Assembly (NCBI RefSeq): GCF_028554725.1 | Contig: NC_071668.1 | Location: 12,773,501 to 12,837,500, forward strand | DNA from: Zeugodacus cucurbitae | Taxonomy: Eukaryota; Arthropoda; Insecta; Diptera; Tephritidae | Length of the DNA: 64,000 nt | Reading direction: 5' to 3' | Shown here: positions 1 to 13,505 of the stretch, in pieces | Layout: every line of letters starts with the position of its first letter | Position numbering within the stretch: position 1 is the first letter of the stretch | Made by a program: the position numbers and the translations under genes | Notes under the pieces: generated by a model | What the model saw: only the letters and a program-made list of their open reading frames with translations | What the model was told of the DNA's origin: nothing | The model's database searches: none

Positions 1-2588
1 ACGAAGTGAAATAGCACTCGAAAAAAATGATTGCAAAGTTATGGCACCAACCTGGTACAATGTGACGAAACCACACCAAATCGAGCAAAACGAAATAAAA
101 ACAACAAAAAATTTCCAAAAAAATAAATAAACAATAAATGTATAAAACCACAGACATAGCAACAATGCCAAATAGCCGAAATAAAAGAAATTGTGTACAC
201 TTGTAAAGATGAGCAGCGTCAAAACAAGCAACAACAACAACAACAACAAAAGTGGCACAACAATTTGGCAGCAAAATCGCTAAAATAAATAAATAAATTT
301 AGTAATAAAAATAAATAGCTGCTTAATGAGGAACCAAAAAAAAAAAAAAAGAAGCGAAAAAAATGTCGAAAAATTGAATGTCAAAAATATAAAACGCAAC
401 CGGTTTCCACCAAGTGTTTCCGAAAGTCGAGCTGCAGCTTTGTTTTTTTTTTGTTTTGCTTTTTTGTTAATTTTTGTTGCTTTTGTAATAAATAAATTCC
501 AACGTAATGCGCCGGCGTTACATTATCAGCACGCAACGCCCGTTTGCATGCGTGTGTGTGTGTGCGTAAGTGTTTGGTCAGCGCACACGGGGAGTGGTGG
601 CGTCCAGCTGCGCACAGCTTCATAAGCCGCTTGTGTACCCACACACATATGCGTGTGTTTTGTGTACTCCCTTTTGCTGTTGGTCGCATTTACTCTACTC
701 TGTGTGGTTTTTTCGTCATTTAACGCTCGTCTGTCCAGCAGTGAAAGTCTTTTCTGTCCGGTTTTCTTAAGTGTACATCCCTCTGCTCTACTTTAGTGCG
801 TTGTTGTTGTTGTTGTTGGTATAATGTAAAGCTCAGAATTTGCACTTGTTATGCAATTATCTTTTTTGTTATTTTTTGTGATTTCTTTTTCGAATGTCTG
901 CACATCTGTCACTAGAGCGCTTTTTACTTTTTAAATCAAAAATTAACGGTGGGTACAAAGAAATCTTTTTTTGAAGATTTTAATGAAGGTACTTGGACAG
1001 GTTGTGATAAAGAATGGAGTGAAACAGTTGAGAGGTTGTGTACACATATGAGTTTTGAATATAATAAGCCATTTTAATCCTTAACTTGGAACAGCATTTA
1101 AAAAATCGTGTTTTCTAGTTTTGATCGGAATTGTTTTAATGGATTTCCTACATACTAAATATCTTTATCTATTGCTTCGAAGCCGGTACTTTATATCTTG
1201 ACTGCTCTTTGCAGCTTTTGAGAATTAAGTTGAGATCAGCCATACTATACCGATTACAGTAAATCTAGTTGCTTATAGCTGAGAATATAAAATTGGGTCT
1301 AGGCCAGAGATCCTTTTTAGGGACAAGCTGACATTTTTTCGATTTCGCGCATTTGTCGTAGTGGGACACTGATGCTAGCCGAATAATAACTCTCGATTCA
1401 ATATCTTTAAAGTGAAAATGTTGGACTAACAAGAAGAAAACCGAGGCAAAAATAGGTAAACGTATATATTTTTTAAAAGGAAGCGACCTTTGGTTTAGTT
1501 AGGATATTCTAATCCACGGCTCTGAAGACTACGAAATCAATAGATATTCATATTTTTCTCTCTCAACAAAATTTTAATTCAATTTAAGAAAATTATAGAG
1601 AATTTAAATAAAATTGTTGAAATAGTTCACATTACCCACATTTAGGAAGCTATTTCGTTTTGTTCGGCGTATTTTTTGTAAATGTTACTCCCAAATCTGT
1701 CTAAATACAAATTAGACCAACAATAATGATCATCAAATAAACTTTTAAATTTTTTGCTGTTATTACCTCAGAAGAATTAGCAATTACTTATAAATTACTT
1801 TGGCAAAATTTACAAATTCCCTTGTTAGCTACCCATGAGAATGGTTTCAATGTTTTATCATTAAAGATACTAATAAATGCAACGCTACGAGTGATCGTGA
1901 AAATAATTTTCGAGCATCATAAAGGTATGCAGCGTTTAGATGTTTTTTTCTGTTGCGCGAACGTCGCCTACAGATGTCGCCGTCATGCAATACAGTGACG
2001 GTTTTAGAATGAGCAGTGAACTCGCCGCTAATGGCTGAAGCACGATCAACCACAATTTATAGCGGTGGATAGACATACATATTTGTGCTTGTAAGTCTGC
2101 AAGCGATTTTTTATAAAGTTCTTTGTATGCAGGGATTGAGTGAGAAAGGATAGCCCACAAAGTATTTGAAATATTTTATAAAAAGTCTAAATTGGTTTCC
2201 TCGAGGAAATAATACAATTTTCCCAATGTAATACATTAAAACACCAATAATTTATTATTGTTAAGCATAATTGCTTAGTCTTTTATTAAACTGTTCTAAA
2301 AGTAAGGTGCCACCAGAGGCACTTATGTCTCTTACAGCATTAAAACAAAAGTAACTATTACTTACAATTAATAAATGTGTGCATTACGATTTAAATAAAA
2401 TCAATTACTTAACTATGTATTTACATATGGATACCAGAAAAAGTGCCCTTGCATTAAAAAAAATGTACAAATTGTGTGCGGTTCTCCAGTAGTTCTTAAA
2501 TGCGTAAATGCTGAAGCGCCTAAATGTGCGCTGCTTCAAAAATAATTTAACTCGACATAGCCTTATGTTAGTGCTGGCTTGAAGTGTA
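1..2588. other. Non-coding region downstream of the first UGT gene
   Basis: I see no gene here. Open frames are short and made of low-complexity sequence. The stretch holds a CAA triplet run at about 229-250, a poly-A run at about 337-352, a GT-rich run at about 550-565 and a TTG run near 800-818. Such CAA/TTG runs are common in fly 5' leaders and introns, so part of this could belong to a gene lying to the left, but no splice pattern supports that. The 3' UTR of the UGT gene ending at 2589 must run into the right end of this segment. Confidence 0.5.
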
Positions 2589-4526
2589 TTATCCCGCATA
2601 ACGATATTTATTGCTCGCTTTCAGATCGATTTGTATCGCTTTCGTGGGTTGCCCTTTAGCTTTGCTAAAGCAAATGAATTTCTCTAACCAAGCAGCTAGC
2701 GGCGTCCTCAATTCCAAAATGCGCAATGGCAACCACACTGCCAAGAACAACAACACCAACGCACAACCGAAAACATCCAACAACAAATACTGATAGAGCG
2801 GCATGAAGGCGCCGTGAGATTTCAAATGTGGCGCACCCTTATGTCGGACGACATATTCCATCCAAAAGGAAGCCTCCTCCAGCGGATCGACGAGATTATC
2901 GCGGAATTTGCGTGACAGTTCCATGGCTTTCTGTTTATAGCTGGGATCATTGATCAGCAAGCGTAGATTCTGCACCAAATCATCACTGGTCATTTGGCCG
3001 AAGTGCAACCAACGCGCATAACCATCTTGCACAGAACGTATCGAGTTGCGGAACTGATCGCCGAAGAAGGGTATACACAACATCGGCACACCCCAATGTA
3101 TGCTCTCTTGTGTACCGAAGATGCCACCATGCGAGATGAAGACTTTCACATTCGGATGGGCGAGTATGTCATTCTGTGGCAACCAACTCTGGATTTTCAC
3201 ATTCGGCGGCAGATGGCCGATGGATGAGTTCTCGAATTTCCACAAAACATTCTGTTTCAGCTGACTGAAGGCATGCAGTATGAGATTGATCTTTTCCATT
3301 GGCATATCGGTACTCTTCATGTACGAGCCCACGCTGAAGTAGATGACGCCATGCGTTGAGTTGTCGAGGAAAGTTTGCAAATCTTCTGGCAACGGTTTGG
3401 GTTGCTTGATGTGAACACCGGCGACGTCGATGAGACCGGGCATGCTGGGTCGTGGCACATCAGTGCTACGGTGACTGTTGATCAACATCATCGAGATATT
3501 CCGCTCCAAGTCAATGACATGTGGTAGAGGACCTAAAATGGTAAATACATTTTATTTAAATATTTGTAAATAGTTAAGCATTGCAAGTGCTGCCAACTCA
3601 CCGTCAATGTAAGCGCCAAAGTGTCGCTCGGCCATCTCCTGCATCTTAGGTATATAATACCAACTTCTAAACAGCGCATCGTATATCGATAGATAAGTGT
3701 TGTAAGCGCGTTGTGCGAAGGTCATCTGATCGGTGTAGGAAACGAGCAAATGTGGCACGGTAGCCCATGGTGTCAACAGACCCATAGCATGATCCATATT
3801 ATCAGTATAACCCAAGGTGCCCAGCGTCACTACGGGGCATTTGAATTTGTGCGCAAACATTAGAAAACTCTCATGATAGAACTGTTCCAACACAATCAAA
3901 TCGAATTTCAGATCCTGACTGGCGATCAGCGCTTTTACCTTTGGGTCGTTGAATGCGTGCTCCGAGCTCAACAAACCGACGTGCCAATACATTTGCAAGT
4001 TCTCGAAATCGCTTGTAAAATGCATTTTGAAGATGTTCTCACGTGGTCCTGGAATGGTGTGCAAGATTGTTAGAATGTTCGCATAAAATGTTGAGTGAGG
4101 TAGTGTTTAGTGGAGAACTAGATAATTTTTAATAACAGTTCTGCTTTAATGCCTTTTTGAATGAAATTCTATAGTCTTTTTAATTATAACACTTGATTTG
4201 ATATCTAATATACATATCTATGATTCAATTAGTTTAAATTTTAATATATATTTTTGTTTTTTATTTAAAGAACACTTACGATGTTCGGCTATATTCAGTT
4301 TGGGATCAATAATGATCTCAGTTAGATTGGCATGTGCTTGCTTGGCGGGATGATTAGTCAATGTTGTGACCTGATGTCCGCGTTGCAATAGATCCTTCAA
4401 GAAATGCTCCATCCACATCCAATGACTCGGTGCTGGGAAGGGTCCCATAAGCAAAATTCTATAACTCGTACAAGTTAACGGCATCGACACTGCCGTCAGG
4501 AGTAATACGAACCATTGAAGCTGCAT
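2589..4526 (-). CDS. UDP-glycosyltransferase, tandem copy 1 (3 coding exons)
   Basis: Coding exons on the minus strand are 4526-4280, 4048-3602 and 3532-2589; they join in frame into 545 aa. The enzyme should move a sugar from a UDP-sugar (usually UDP-glucose in insects) to small lipophilic acceptors on the lumenal side of the ER. Seen: a signal peptide (about residues 1-21), PFPAPSHW with the presumed catalytic His35, FKCPVVTLGT, and the UDP-binding signature from FISHGGIFGTQE to HWGVPMLCIPFFGDQ. A C-terminal membrane helix (LLLDVFGCALVLLFLAVWLPL) follows. The tail is long and ends NKYRYAG, without the KKXX ER-retrieval signal its two neighbours have. Glu137 sits where vertebrate UGTs have the second catalytic acid (Asp). 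The start was chosen because an AG acceptor lies directly before this ATG, as in both paralogues. It lacks the intron the other two have after LPxxLQ. Confidence 0.93.
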
Positions 4527-7131
4527 CTGTAAATTTAAATGGAAAATATGGTAAGGATTCAACCAAACATAGTTTTAAGTATATAGTATAGGCTGACTAT
4601 CTTTAGCATATCCTAGTGTGATCCCATCTAGGGATTAGCCATAGAATCTAACCTAGCATAATAACTCAAATTATAATTCTTAATCTGTCTACACTTGAGA
4701 TGATTAGGCTCTGTCAGTAGTTCGACCAAGAGGTTAGACTCATTTGAAAAGTATGTGATGTTATGTGTAGTTTTTCCAAGTAAATGTAAAGCCAGTGCAT
4801 TTCTCGAAGCCAAGTGGTTACAAAAATGTATTTTACGTTTCTGTCAAAAAGGAAAAGAAGTTTTAGCGCAAGCTGCTTCTCTCAAATGTTGCCAGTCTGT
4901 TAGAAGAACTGGTATAATTTTGATATAATTTGTTCAATTCGCAACTCTCTAATGCTTGAGGGAATCGAGGTACACTTTTCGAAGATAAGAACTGAAACAT
5001 TTTTGTTGTTAAGTTTCGGAAGTTAATCGGAAAGAATTTGTTTGGAAGTCAAGTGCCACTTGAAAGAATTAAAAAGGAATTACAACTCAATTGGAAATTT
5101 ACTAAAACTTACATAAACATTATCAAAAGCGCCTCTTCAAAAAACAATTAGTAAACAACAACAATAATTTATTGTACAAAAAAAATCCCACACGTGATAG
5201 CGGCCAAACGGCAGCTAAGAATTTGTAGATGTTATCAGCGAACAAAATGCTAAACACAAACAAATATACCGTTAATTTCGGCTTTTTTTTTTTTGCTCGC
5301 GTATCGAACACTTTTGTTTTGACTGCACGCCTCGAATGAGTGTCTACGTAGTAATCTCGGCGGACCGGCCATAAAGCGCACCGCAGCGAAAGAATCGCAC
5401 ATAGTTACAAGTGAAAGCGAATTCGTAAATATTGTTTGTTTGTAAGTCTTGTGTGTATTGTGTGCGGGATAAAATGCGATTCAAATGCTGATTAAATATG
5501 GAATTGCATTATTTCAAGGTTCTCTTATCAGGTCAACAGCACACATATATTATATACACTCGCATCTTTGTGTGTGTGAACAAAGAATATTTTGCGTGAT
5601 TAATTAACTAAAATTAGTGTGAAAGCAAGCAATTAGCAATTTGTTTACAAATTTGTGATTTCAATTGCGCAAAAGTACAAATTTGCCTAGTTTTATTAAT
5701 TTTATTGTAGCTGTATATGTTTTTGTAGCAGATGTGAGGCCAAGTCTGTCACTAAATAATGGCAAATCACTTTATATTTTTGTGCAAAATTTATAGCAAA
5801 ATATTCTATTATAGAATTGGAAGAACTACTGATAAGCTTTGCTCTATTGTTAGTATTGTTTTAGTGCAAGTCAAACTCACTAGTCGTGATCGCAAATGTG
5901 GATGGACTATGGTCTAACAATAAATAATAATAAACTTAAACAATTTAATACAAGAGTAGTTGGAAGCTTTGAGAAGAGCTTTTTATTTTTATTGCATAAT
6001 TTTGTCATCTAAAGTCCAGGGAAGATAATTAAATGCTATTTTTTTGCTTAATCAAAATCGGTATTATATCTACCATATATATTTGTAATGTATATACTAG
6101 TATAACATTTTTTTGTAATTTAATAATTGTTCGTGTTATATGCTGAAGACATAGCTGCTCCTTAAGGTTAGGCCATTATCCTTAAAGCATGCAACATGAG
6201 AGAAATGACGACATAGTACTCTTAATGAATTTTTATATATTTTTATTGGTCTCATGAGACTGAGAATGATTGTATATTAGTTTAAGCACTGCGTCGTTTA
6301 TAGTGTTTATAGTGCGCTCAAAAGCAGCAATATGTATATTATATATACATTTTTTTATAAAACAAATATTTTATATATTTTCAATTTTCAAAACAAAACA
6401 AAAAATTTTAAAAGAGTTTGAGTCAAGGAAGTTGCAAAAATGCGGCTTATCCTGTTTCGGCACAACTTTTTCCAAAATTATTACATGAGATAAATTTGGC
6501 TCATTAAAAATCGCATGACATATTTTTTTGATAAATTAAAAAAAAGAATTTTTGGAAAATATACAACTTACGGCACTTTTAAAGTTTTTACTAATTATAT
6601 TTTTTGTTCTTAAGTGCATATTAAGCACAAGCCATCCAGCACAGTATTAATGCGTTTAAGCTCAATTGAGAAATTTTTAAAATTAAAATTAAAAACAATT
6701 CAGTTCAGTTTCATAAACCAAGAATATTTTTCATTTTTTGCATGAGAATAGCACATGCTATACTATTTAAAAACACGCACGACACTTTTTAATATAATTT
6801 TCTCTCCTTTTAACACATTTTTCAAACACTGAGATTTTTCCCATTTTTTTCATTGAAAATAAAAAAAACTAAATTTTTCATGTAATTAAAATATTTTTTA
6901 AATATAATTTCATTTACCTTAAATTTGAATTGTTACACGCTCAATTGAATTGAATTTGCTTGAAATTTTATTTAGCGAGTTGCTTCTGCTTGGCGAATTT
7001 TGCCTGTCTGCCTGCCTCAATAGCACAGCACAGCTCAGCTCAGAGTAAGACACAACGATCGTTGATTTGGCGATTAGCCGCGCCCGTTGGACTTCAATTA
7101 GCAGCAACGACTGACCAAGACATTGGAGCTT

Positions 7132-7205
7132 ACCTGCGAGGAAAGTTTACGCCCAACTGCGCCCAACACCAACTGCCAACGGCACACCAACGTTCTTCAG
7201 CATTC
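7132..7205 (-). other. Candidate untranslated first exon and splice donor for UGT copy 1
   Basis: Copy 1 has a splice acceptor directly before its ATG (4526), so an upstream non-coding exon is expected. The best donor I see on the minus strand is CGCAG|GTAAGC, with the exon ending at 7134. The sequence before it (about 7135-7205) is GC-richer than its surroundings and carries CAGTTGG repeats that resemble insect initiator sequence. The link to copy 1 is inference; no transcript evidence is available. Confidence 0.28.
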
Positions 7206-8567
7206 AAGCAATTATCTTAGACGATTGATTTTATTGTGATGATTATGTACGATAGTGCACTTTTTGTCGCGTAAGCTTTGCAATATATTCTTATTGACTT
7301 TGATTCGCACAAAAAATGCTCGTCGCCGCACACGCATGCACAGCGGGCGTACGATTTAGCAAACATACTAACAACTAAATCAAAAAAAAAAAAAACATGA
7401 AAGAACGAAAGAAAGAACGCATATCAATAAGAACGAAACAGAAAGTACAGCAGCATAGCTGCTATGGGCTGATAGCCAGCACCAACGGCAGGCCAAAACA
7501 CACACACACGCATACATAGATGTATATGCGAGAAATTTATAACCTTCGACGAAAGTTGAGCAGATTTTTTGTGCACAAATGCTGGCGGCTCATTGACCAT
7601 GATCATTGTTGTCAATGGGAATAAAAGCTCTGTATGGCTACAACAACTACAACAAGCGAGTGTGTAATTACTCGTACTAGCAAAAGCGAGCATATAGATG
7701 CTCGTAGTATAGTATATAGCAGTACATAAATCCATACATATATATATATTTGCCCAAGTGGGTGTTCGCATATCGCCTTTTGCCTCCATACTAAGTTGCA
7801 CATGCCTGGAATTCTTTGTGATAATCGCTTGTGACCACCCAAACACACTGTCATGATTTCAGGTAGTGATTTGAGAAATTATGAGTTCATGAAGAGCAAC
7901 TCGGCGCCTTCGTGTTGCCATAGTAACATTCGCCATTGTGTTTAGAAAAACGCGTTAGAAATAATTTCGATTACATGAAAACATTGAGCTAGTAGGTACA
8001 CTTTGTTGCCGAAATATGTGGACTACAGTCCACGCTACAGCGTGTGTTAGCGGATGTTATGCTCAGCTCACAAACATCCGCAAATGCGCTATCTTTCAAT
8101 CGCCAGTCGTCAAAGATGCAAGAGCATCGTCCGATCAAAGTCTATACAACTTCATTATGTGTTTGCTTGTATTTCTAAATATCATATTTGCTTTTCACCG
8201 GAATAGGTCTTTACTGCAATAAAATAAAGAATTCTAAAAGTATGTAGGAGCTTTGCTTTCTAACTTTCTTATCTTTAATTTAGTGTACTATTTCCATTGC
8301 TTCGGGCAACTGTTGCGGGTGAATTCTTGTAGACATGTTCTATGCAAGAATTCCTTATAGCCTCTAGCATCCTTTGAGTGCCTCGTAGAACATCTTACGA
8401 ATGTGCGAAATAAAAGTTAGACGTTGTAATTATGGGTTAAAGATTTTTGATCCACCGTGTAGCAATTAACGACCGGTAGAGATGTAGGTGTAGCAAGGAT
8501 AAAGCGTTCGAAAACAAATCAATTGTCTCCCCGAATAAAGGTATGCTTTCGATTCTTAAGGACCTTC

Positions 8568-9178
8568 CTTCATTACACTTCCTGGCTGAAGATTCTAAGA
8601 ACTGTATAGTATCGAATACACTGCTGAGGATATTAACGGACTGCACAACACCTTCGAAGACCCTACCAATATTCGTTGGATATGCCGGCTGATTCTCATC
8701 ATATCCCAAGGAACAACAGAGGATTCGAAAGATCTTTGATGAAACGGATATTTGGAACATCGAGAAACCTTCATTACACTTCCTGGCTGAAGATTCCAAA
8801 AACTGTATATTATCTCACCGCTGATTATATTAAAGAACTGCACAACACTACGAAGACTCTAGCAATATTCGTTGGATATACCGACTGATTCCCATCATAT
8901 CCCAAGGAACCAAGGAACAAAAGAGTATACGAGTGATCTTTGGTGAAACGGATAATTGGAACATCGATAAACCTTCATTACACTTCCTAGCCGAAGATTC
9001 CAAACTGTATAGTATCTAATATTCCGCTGAGTATATTTAGGACTGTTCAACACTACGAAGACCCTACCAATATTCGTTGGATATACCGACTGATTCCCAT
9101 CATATCCCAAGGAACCAAGGAACAAAAGAGTATACGAGTGATCTTTGGTGAAACGGATAATTGGAACGTCGAGAAACC
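8568..9178. repeat. Tandem array, three copies of a 201-204 bp unit
   Basis: The motif CTTCATTACACTTCCT recurs at 8568, 8769 and 8973, so the period is 201 then 204 bp. Other landmarks recur in the same order in each copy: ACCGACTGATTCCCATCATA (or a close variant), CAATATTCGTTGGATAT and GATCTTTGGTGAAACGGATA. Copies 2 and 3 are closer to each other than to copy 1. The array ends in a partial fourth unit that stops at about 9178 (GGAACGTCGAGAAACC). No coding potential is shared between the copies. Confidence 0.85.
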
Positions 9179-9989
9179 AAAAAGTGAGTATTTGGTAGTG
9201 AAAAAGTGAACAGAAGTATTAGAAGGCGTTATAAGACGGTGATAGGTTTAGGTCGGATGATGTTTGACAAATACATGTGGTATAGACTTTCCTTTTCATA
9301 ACAAAAAAAAAAAAACAAAAAACCAAAAATAAAAGTGCTAAATTTAGTTTTTGAAACATTTTTTCGATTATCATCGTCTCATCTTCAAGAGCACGTCTAC
9401 TATTAAAATTTTATAAAAATATATATATTTACGTATGCACGAGGGGCATCATTTTTTATTAGAGTGCAAAGAACATTTCACTAAACGTTGGACAAAAACA
9501 AATAGATTATTGAATTTCGAATTGTTTTTGATTACCGAAATTTATTTCGTTTCCAAGTGTCTTCGGTTTGTTTTTGCTCGTGCTTATTAAACAAGCTGGT
9601 GGACGATTCCGGTATATGCGAGTCTGATGCGAGGGTAAGTACTTATATTTGTATGCATGCCTATAGTATATTACCCAGATAGATATAGGTAATCATTTGT
9701 AAACATTAAATCGAGGTGCGAACAACCTGTGCTGATAGCAAATACAAGTATTTTGTTGCAGTAATAATTAATAATATTTGTTTATCTTTTCAAGAAATGC
9801 GACTGAATGGTATACCTATATATATAATATAAATCGCATCGAAATCATCAGCAATGTGGGTGATCTAGAATATGGAGGACTCTTTATGTGGGGCACTGCT
9901 GAACCTTCGAATGAAAATACATATATTTTTATAATATAAAATTGCGCGCAATGCTTAGACGCAATGTAATATTTCACTCAACAATAAAT

Positions 9990-11748
9990 TTATTTTTGCT
10001 TTTTTCTGCGCGCATTTCGCGCCTTAAGCTTCTCTGCCAGACAACTCTTAAGTACTTTAACGATTACAACAAACAATAAAATAATCAATAACAACAACAG
10101 GAGCGTACAACCCAACACATCCAACAACAAGTACTGATAGAGCGGCATATACGCGCTATGCGACTTCAAATGCGGCGCGCCTCGATGTCTCAACACATAC
10201 TCCAACCAGTAGGTTGCCTCCTCTAGCGGTTGTATGGGATTGTCGCGAAAGAGTTGTGACGCCTCCAAAGCTTTACGCTTATATAGCGGTTCCTTCATCA
10301 GCTGCTGTGCGTTTTGCACCAAATCCTCGCTCGTCAATTTGTCGAAGAGCAGCGAGCGCGCATAGCCAGCTTGCACCGCCTTTCGGGCGTTGCGATGCTG
10401 ATCACCAAAGATCGGTATGAAGAGCAGTGGTATGCCCCAGTAGACACCCTCCTGTGTGCTAAAGATGCCGCCATGTGTGATGATCAACTTCGTATTGGGG
10501 TGTGCGAGAATCTCATTTTGTGGCAACCATTTGCTGATGCGCACATTGGGCGGTAGGTCCGTGTCGAGCGTCGCGTTCTCATATTTCCACAAGACATTCT
10601 GTTTGAGTTGCGCGAAGGCGTTGAGTAGAATTTTTATGTGTCCTTTGGGCATGTCCGTACTGTGTATATAGGTGCCAAGGCTGAAGTAGATGACGCCATG
10701 TTTAGAGTTGTCGAGATAGCGCTGGAAATTTTATAAAGAGTTTAGAGAGAATTTAGAGAGAAAAGGCAGTTGATCACACCTGTAGTTCCGTTGGCAACGG
10801 CTTGACTGGTTTGATATGTACTCCACCGACACTCACTAAGCCCGGCATGCTCGGACGTGGCGCATCCAAGCTGCGATGTGAGTTGATCAACATTAGTGAA
10901 ATATTTTGTACCAGCGTGTTCACATGTGGGAGAGGACCTGAGTATATATATAACGAATATTGAATAATCCTTATACGAATCTCAGTAATTCCTTACCTTC
11001 GATATAGTCATTGAAATGCCTCTCCGCCATGGCTTGCATACGCGGCAAATAATACCAATGTCTCACAACCACATCATAGAACGAAAGAAATGTATTATAC
11101 GCGCGTTGATAGAAATTCATACGGTATATATCAGAAAGAAACAAATGCGGCACAAATGACCAGGGCGTCAACAGACCCATGGCATGATCCATATTATCGG
11201 CGTAACCCAAAGTGCCCAGCGTCACGACAGGACATTTAAATTTGTGTGCAAACATAAGTAAACTCTCATGAAAGAACTGCTCCAAAACGACAAGATCGAA
11301 ATGAAGATCCTTACTGGCAATAAGTGATTTAACTTCAGTTTGATTGAGCGCATATTCGGTACTCGTTAAACCGCTCTCCCAATACAGATGCAAGTTTTCA
11401 AAATCACTGGTGAACTGCATCTTAAACATGTTCGCTTTGGGATCTGTAAGTGAAAGAGGTGTTCCGTATACAAATATCTGCAGAGTGATCTCAATATTTA
11501 CGGTAATATGCTAGATCCAGCGGCGGTTCTATAATGATTTCCGTTAAATTTGCATGCTGCTGCTTGGCTGGTTGATTGGTGAGCGTTGTGACATGGTGGC
11601 CACGTTGCAGCAGTTGTTCCAGAAAGTGTTCCATAAACATCCAATGACTTGGCGCTGGGAAGGGTCCCATAAATAAGATGTTGTAGGTGCCATAAGCGTA
11701 GCGCGACAGAATAAGCGTAATCACTAAGAGTCGAACAGGTAAAAACAT
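9990..11748 (-). CDS. UDP-glycosyltransferase, tandem copy 2 (4 coding exons)
   Basis: Coding exons on the minus strand are 11748-11502, 11443-10997, 10937-10780 and 10721-9990, giving 527 aa with no frame break. Same family and role as its neighbours: an ER-membrane, sugar-conjugating enzyme. Seen: signal peptide (about 1-20), MGPFPAPSHWMFMEH with His35, LEQFFHES with Glu at the usual catalytic Asp position, and the donor-sugar signature from IITHGGIFSTQE through YWGIPLLFIPIFGDQHRN. A Leu/Ile/Val-rich membrane helix is followed by a basic tail ending KKQK, which fits the KKXX retrieval signal. This copy has both internal introns that the other two keep only one each of, so it may show the ancestral layout. 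The first two coding exons (247 and 447 nt) match copy 1 exactly in length and phase. The exon breaks rest on GT/AG sites and on protein alignment with the paralogues. Confidence 0.93.
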
Positions 11749-12385
11749 CTGCAATTAAACATAAAATTAAGTAGCATAAATTCGCATAAAACAACTTGAA
11801 ACATAAAACAGCTTCAAATTAATCAAACATTTGTCATTAAATTTTTTATTGCATAGCTACTAGCGAACTACTACTTAAGTGTCTTCAATTAGCGATCACA
11901 CATTTTTGATAACGACGACGCTCATACATATCACAATTATTTCGTTTTCAGACGTGTCTGCTAGAGATAAGGCAAATACTATTTATAATCAAATAGTAAT
12001 GATTTTTTAAGTGTGCTCATTTGTATATACATACATATTAAAAAGGAATTAGTTAAATTTTGCTGTTTACGATTTTAAATTCTTTTTTTTTAATTATTTA
12101 CCAACTTTGATAAACATATTTTTGAAAAAAATATATCTATGTTCGAAATATTTTTCTTTCGTTTTGATAACCCATTTTCTATTTTCTTATTGCAGAAAAT
12201 GTTTTTTTTTTCATTTTTGGAACAGATGGCAACCCTTGCAATACTATTAAAAATCACAGGAACACTATCAATCAGTTTTAAGCTATCTCGCGAATTTTTG
12301 CAAAATCAATTCAGCCTGTTGGAAGTCTGTTGAAAACATAATTCAATACATACAATATTTTTATACTAATGGTTATCTACATTCA

Positions 12386-13505
12386 TTATACTCTCGCAAC
12401 AAATGTTGCTAAAGAGAGTATTGTAGTTTTGTTCACATAACGGTTGTTTGTAACACCCAAAAATAAACGAGTTAGATATAGGGTTATATACCAAAGTGAT
12501 CAGGGTGAAGAGTGGAGTTCAAATCCGAATGTCTGTCTGTCCGTCTGTCCGTCCGTCCGTCCGTCCGTCCGTCTGTGCAAACTGTAACTTGAGTAAAAAT
12601 TAAGATATCTTGATGAAACTTGGTACACTTATTTCTTGGCACCATAGGAAGGTTGCTTTCGAAGTGCCATAACTAAGCCATAAATAAAGCTATGGAAATA
12701 AAATTTGGTATGAAGGATCGCACTAGGAGGGGGCATATTTGGATGTAATTTTTTTTGGGTAAGTGGGCGTGGCCCCGCCCCCTAATAAGTTTTTTGTAAA
12801 TATCTCGGAAACCAATAGAGCTATATATACTAAACTTTCTGCAGTCGTTTTTTTTAGCCACTTCCTAATACAGTCCAGAAGTTGAAGATTACTAAAAGTG
12901 GGTTAACTCACTAACGAAAAACGTCAGAAACACTAAATTTCACAAAAGAAATGGCAGATGAAAGCTGCACTCAGATTTTTTTACAAAATGGAAAATGGGC
13001 GTGGCGTCGCCCACTTATGGGTCAAAAACCGTATCTCAGGAACTACTCGACCGATTTCAATGAAACTTGGTTTGTAATAGTTTCCTTACATACCAATGAT
13101 ATGTTGTGAAAATAGGCCAAATCGCTTCACAACCACGCCTACTTCCTATATACCAGAACTTTAAAGAGTATCTGAATCGTTAACTTTACAATATATAAAG
13201 TAAGCACTAGTGAAGATATGGATGCAGAACTTTGCACAAATTCTACGTTTACATTGTGGCAGCCTCATTCTAAAAATCGCCGAAATCGGACCATAGGTTT
13301 TTAAGGCCCCATATATCGAACACGAGGACCTCGGTGCTTTTAACCTAATATTATGGTTTCCAACTTACAATGGACTTTATACAATATATATGACGAATAT
13401 GTGGGTCAAAATGTGTATTATATAATATAAATAAAGTTAAATAAATAAATTGCGAGAGTATAAAATGTTCGGTTACACCCGAACTTAGCCCTTCCTTACT
13501 TGTTT
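12386..13505 (+). repeat. Dispersed 1.1-kb repeat, copy A
   Basis: This matches 36856-38078 in reverse orientation over nearly its whole length. The left side starts with ATACTCTCGCAA (12388-12399) and TTGCGAGAGTAT recurs at 13450-13461, so short inverted ends are present. Outside the right one lies a conserved block reading toward TTCGGTTACACCCGAAC, itself a small inverted repeat. Inside are a TCCG/TCTG tetranucleotide run (about 12533-12573) and blocks such as TGAAACTTGGTTTGTAATAG. Copy A lacks about 60-85 bases that copy B has near 37745-37805. No transposase frame remains, so it is probably a non-autonomous element; its class is undecided. Confidence 0.8.

Larger units (their letters stand above)
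4563..9989. other. Spacer between UGT copies 1 and 2
   Basis: About 5.4 kb without a protein gene. It holds the candidate first exon at 7132-7205, the 203-bp tandem array at 8568-9178, and otherwise AT-rich sequence with poly-A runs (7381-7395, 9303-9315). A GC-richer patch near 5340-5400 could be promoter or leader sequence but shows no motif I would name. Confidence 0.5.

Noticed and set aside
326..625. 99-aa frame on the plus strand, with a partner on the minus strand
   Set aside because: Poly-Lys from a poly-A run, then Phe-rich and Cys/Val-repeat sequence; low-complexity composition with no domain.
8437..9125. Frames of 70-120 aa in the 203-bp array
   Set aside because: The frame is not kept from unit to unit, so the repeats are not protein repeats.
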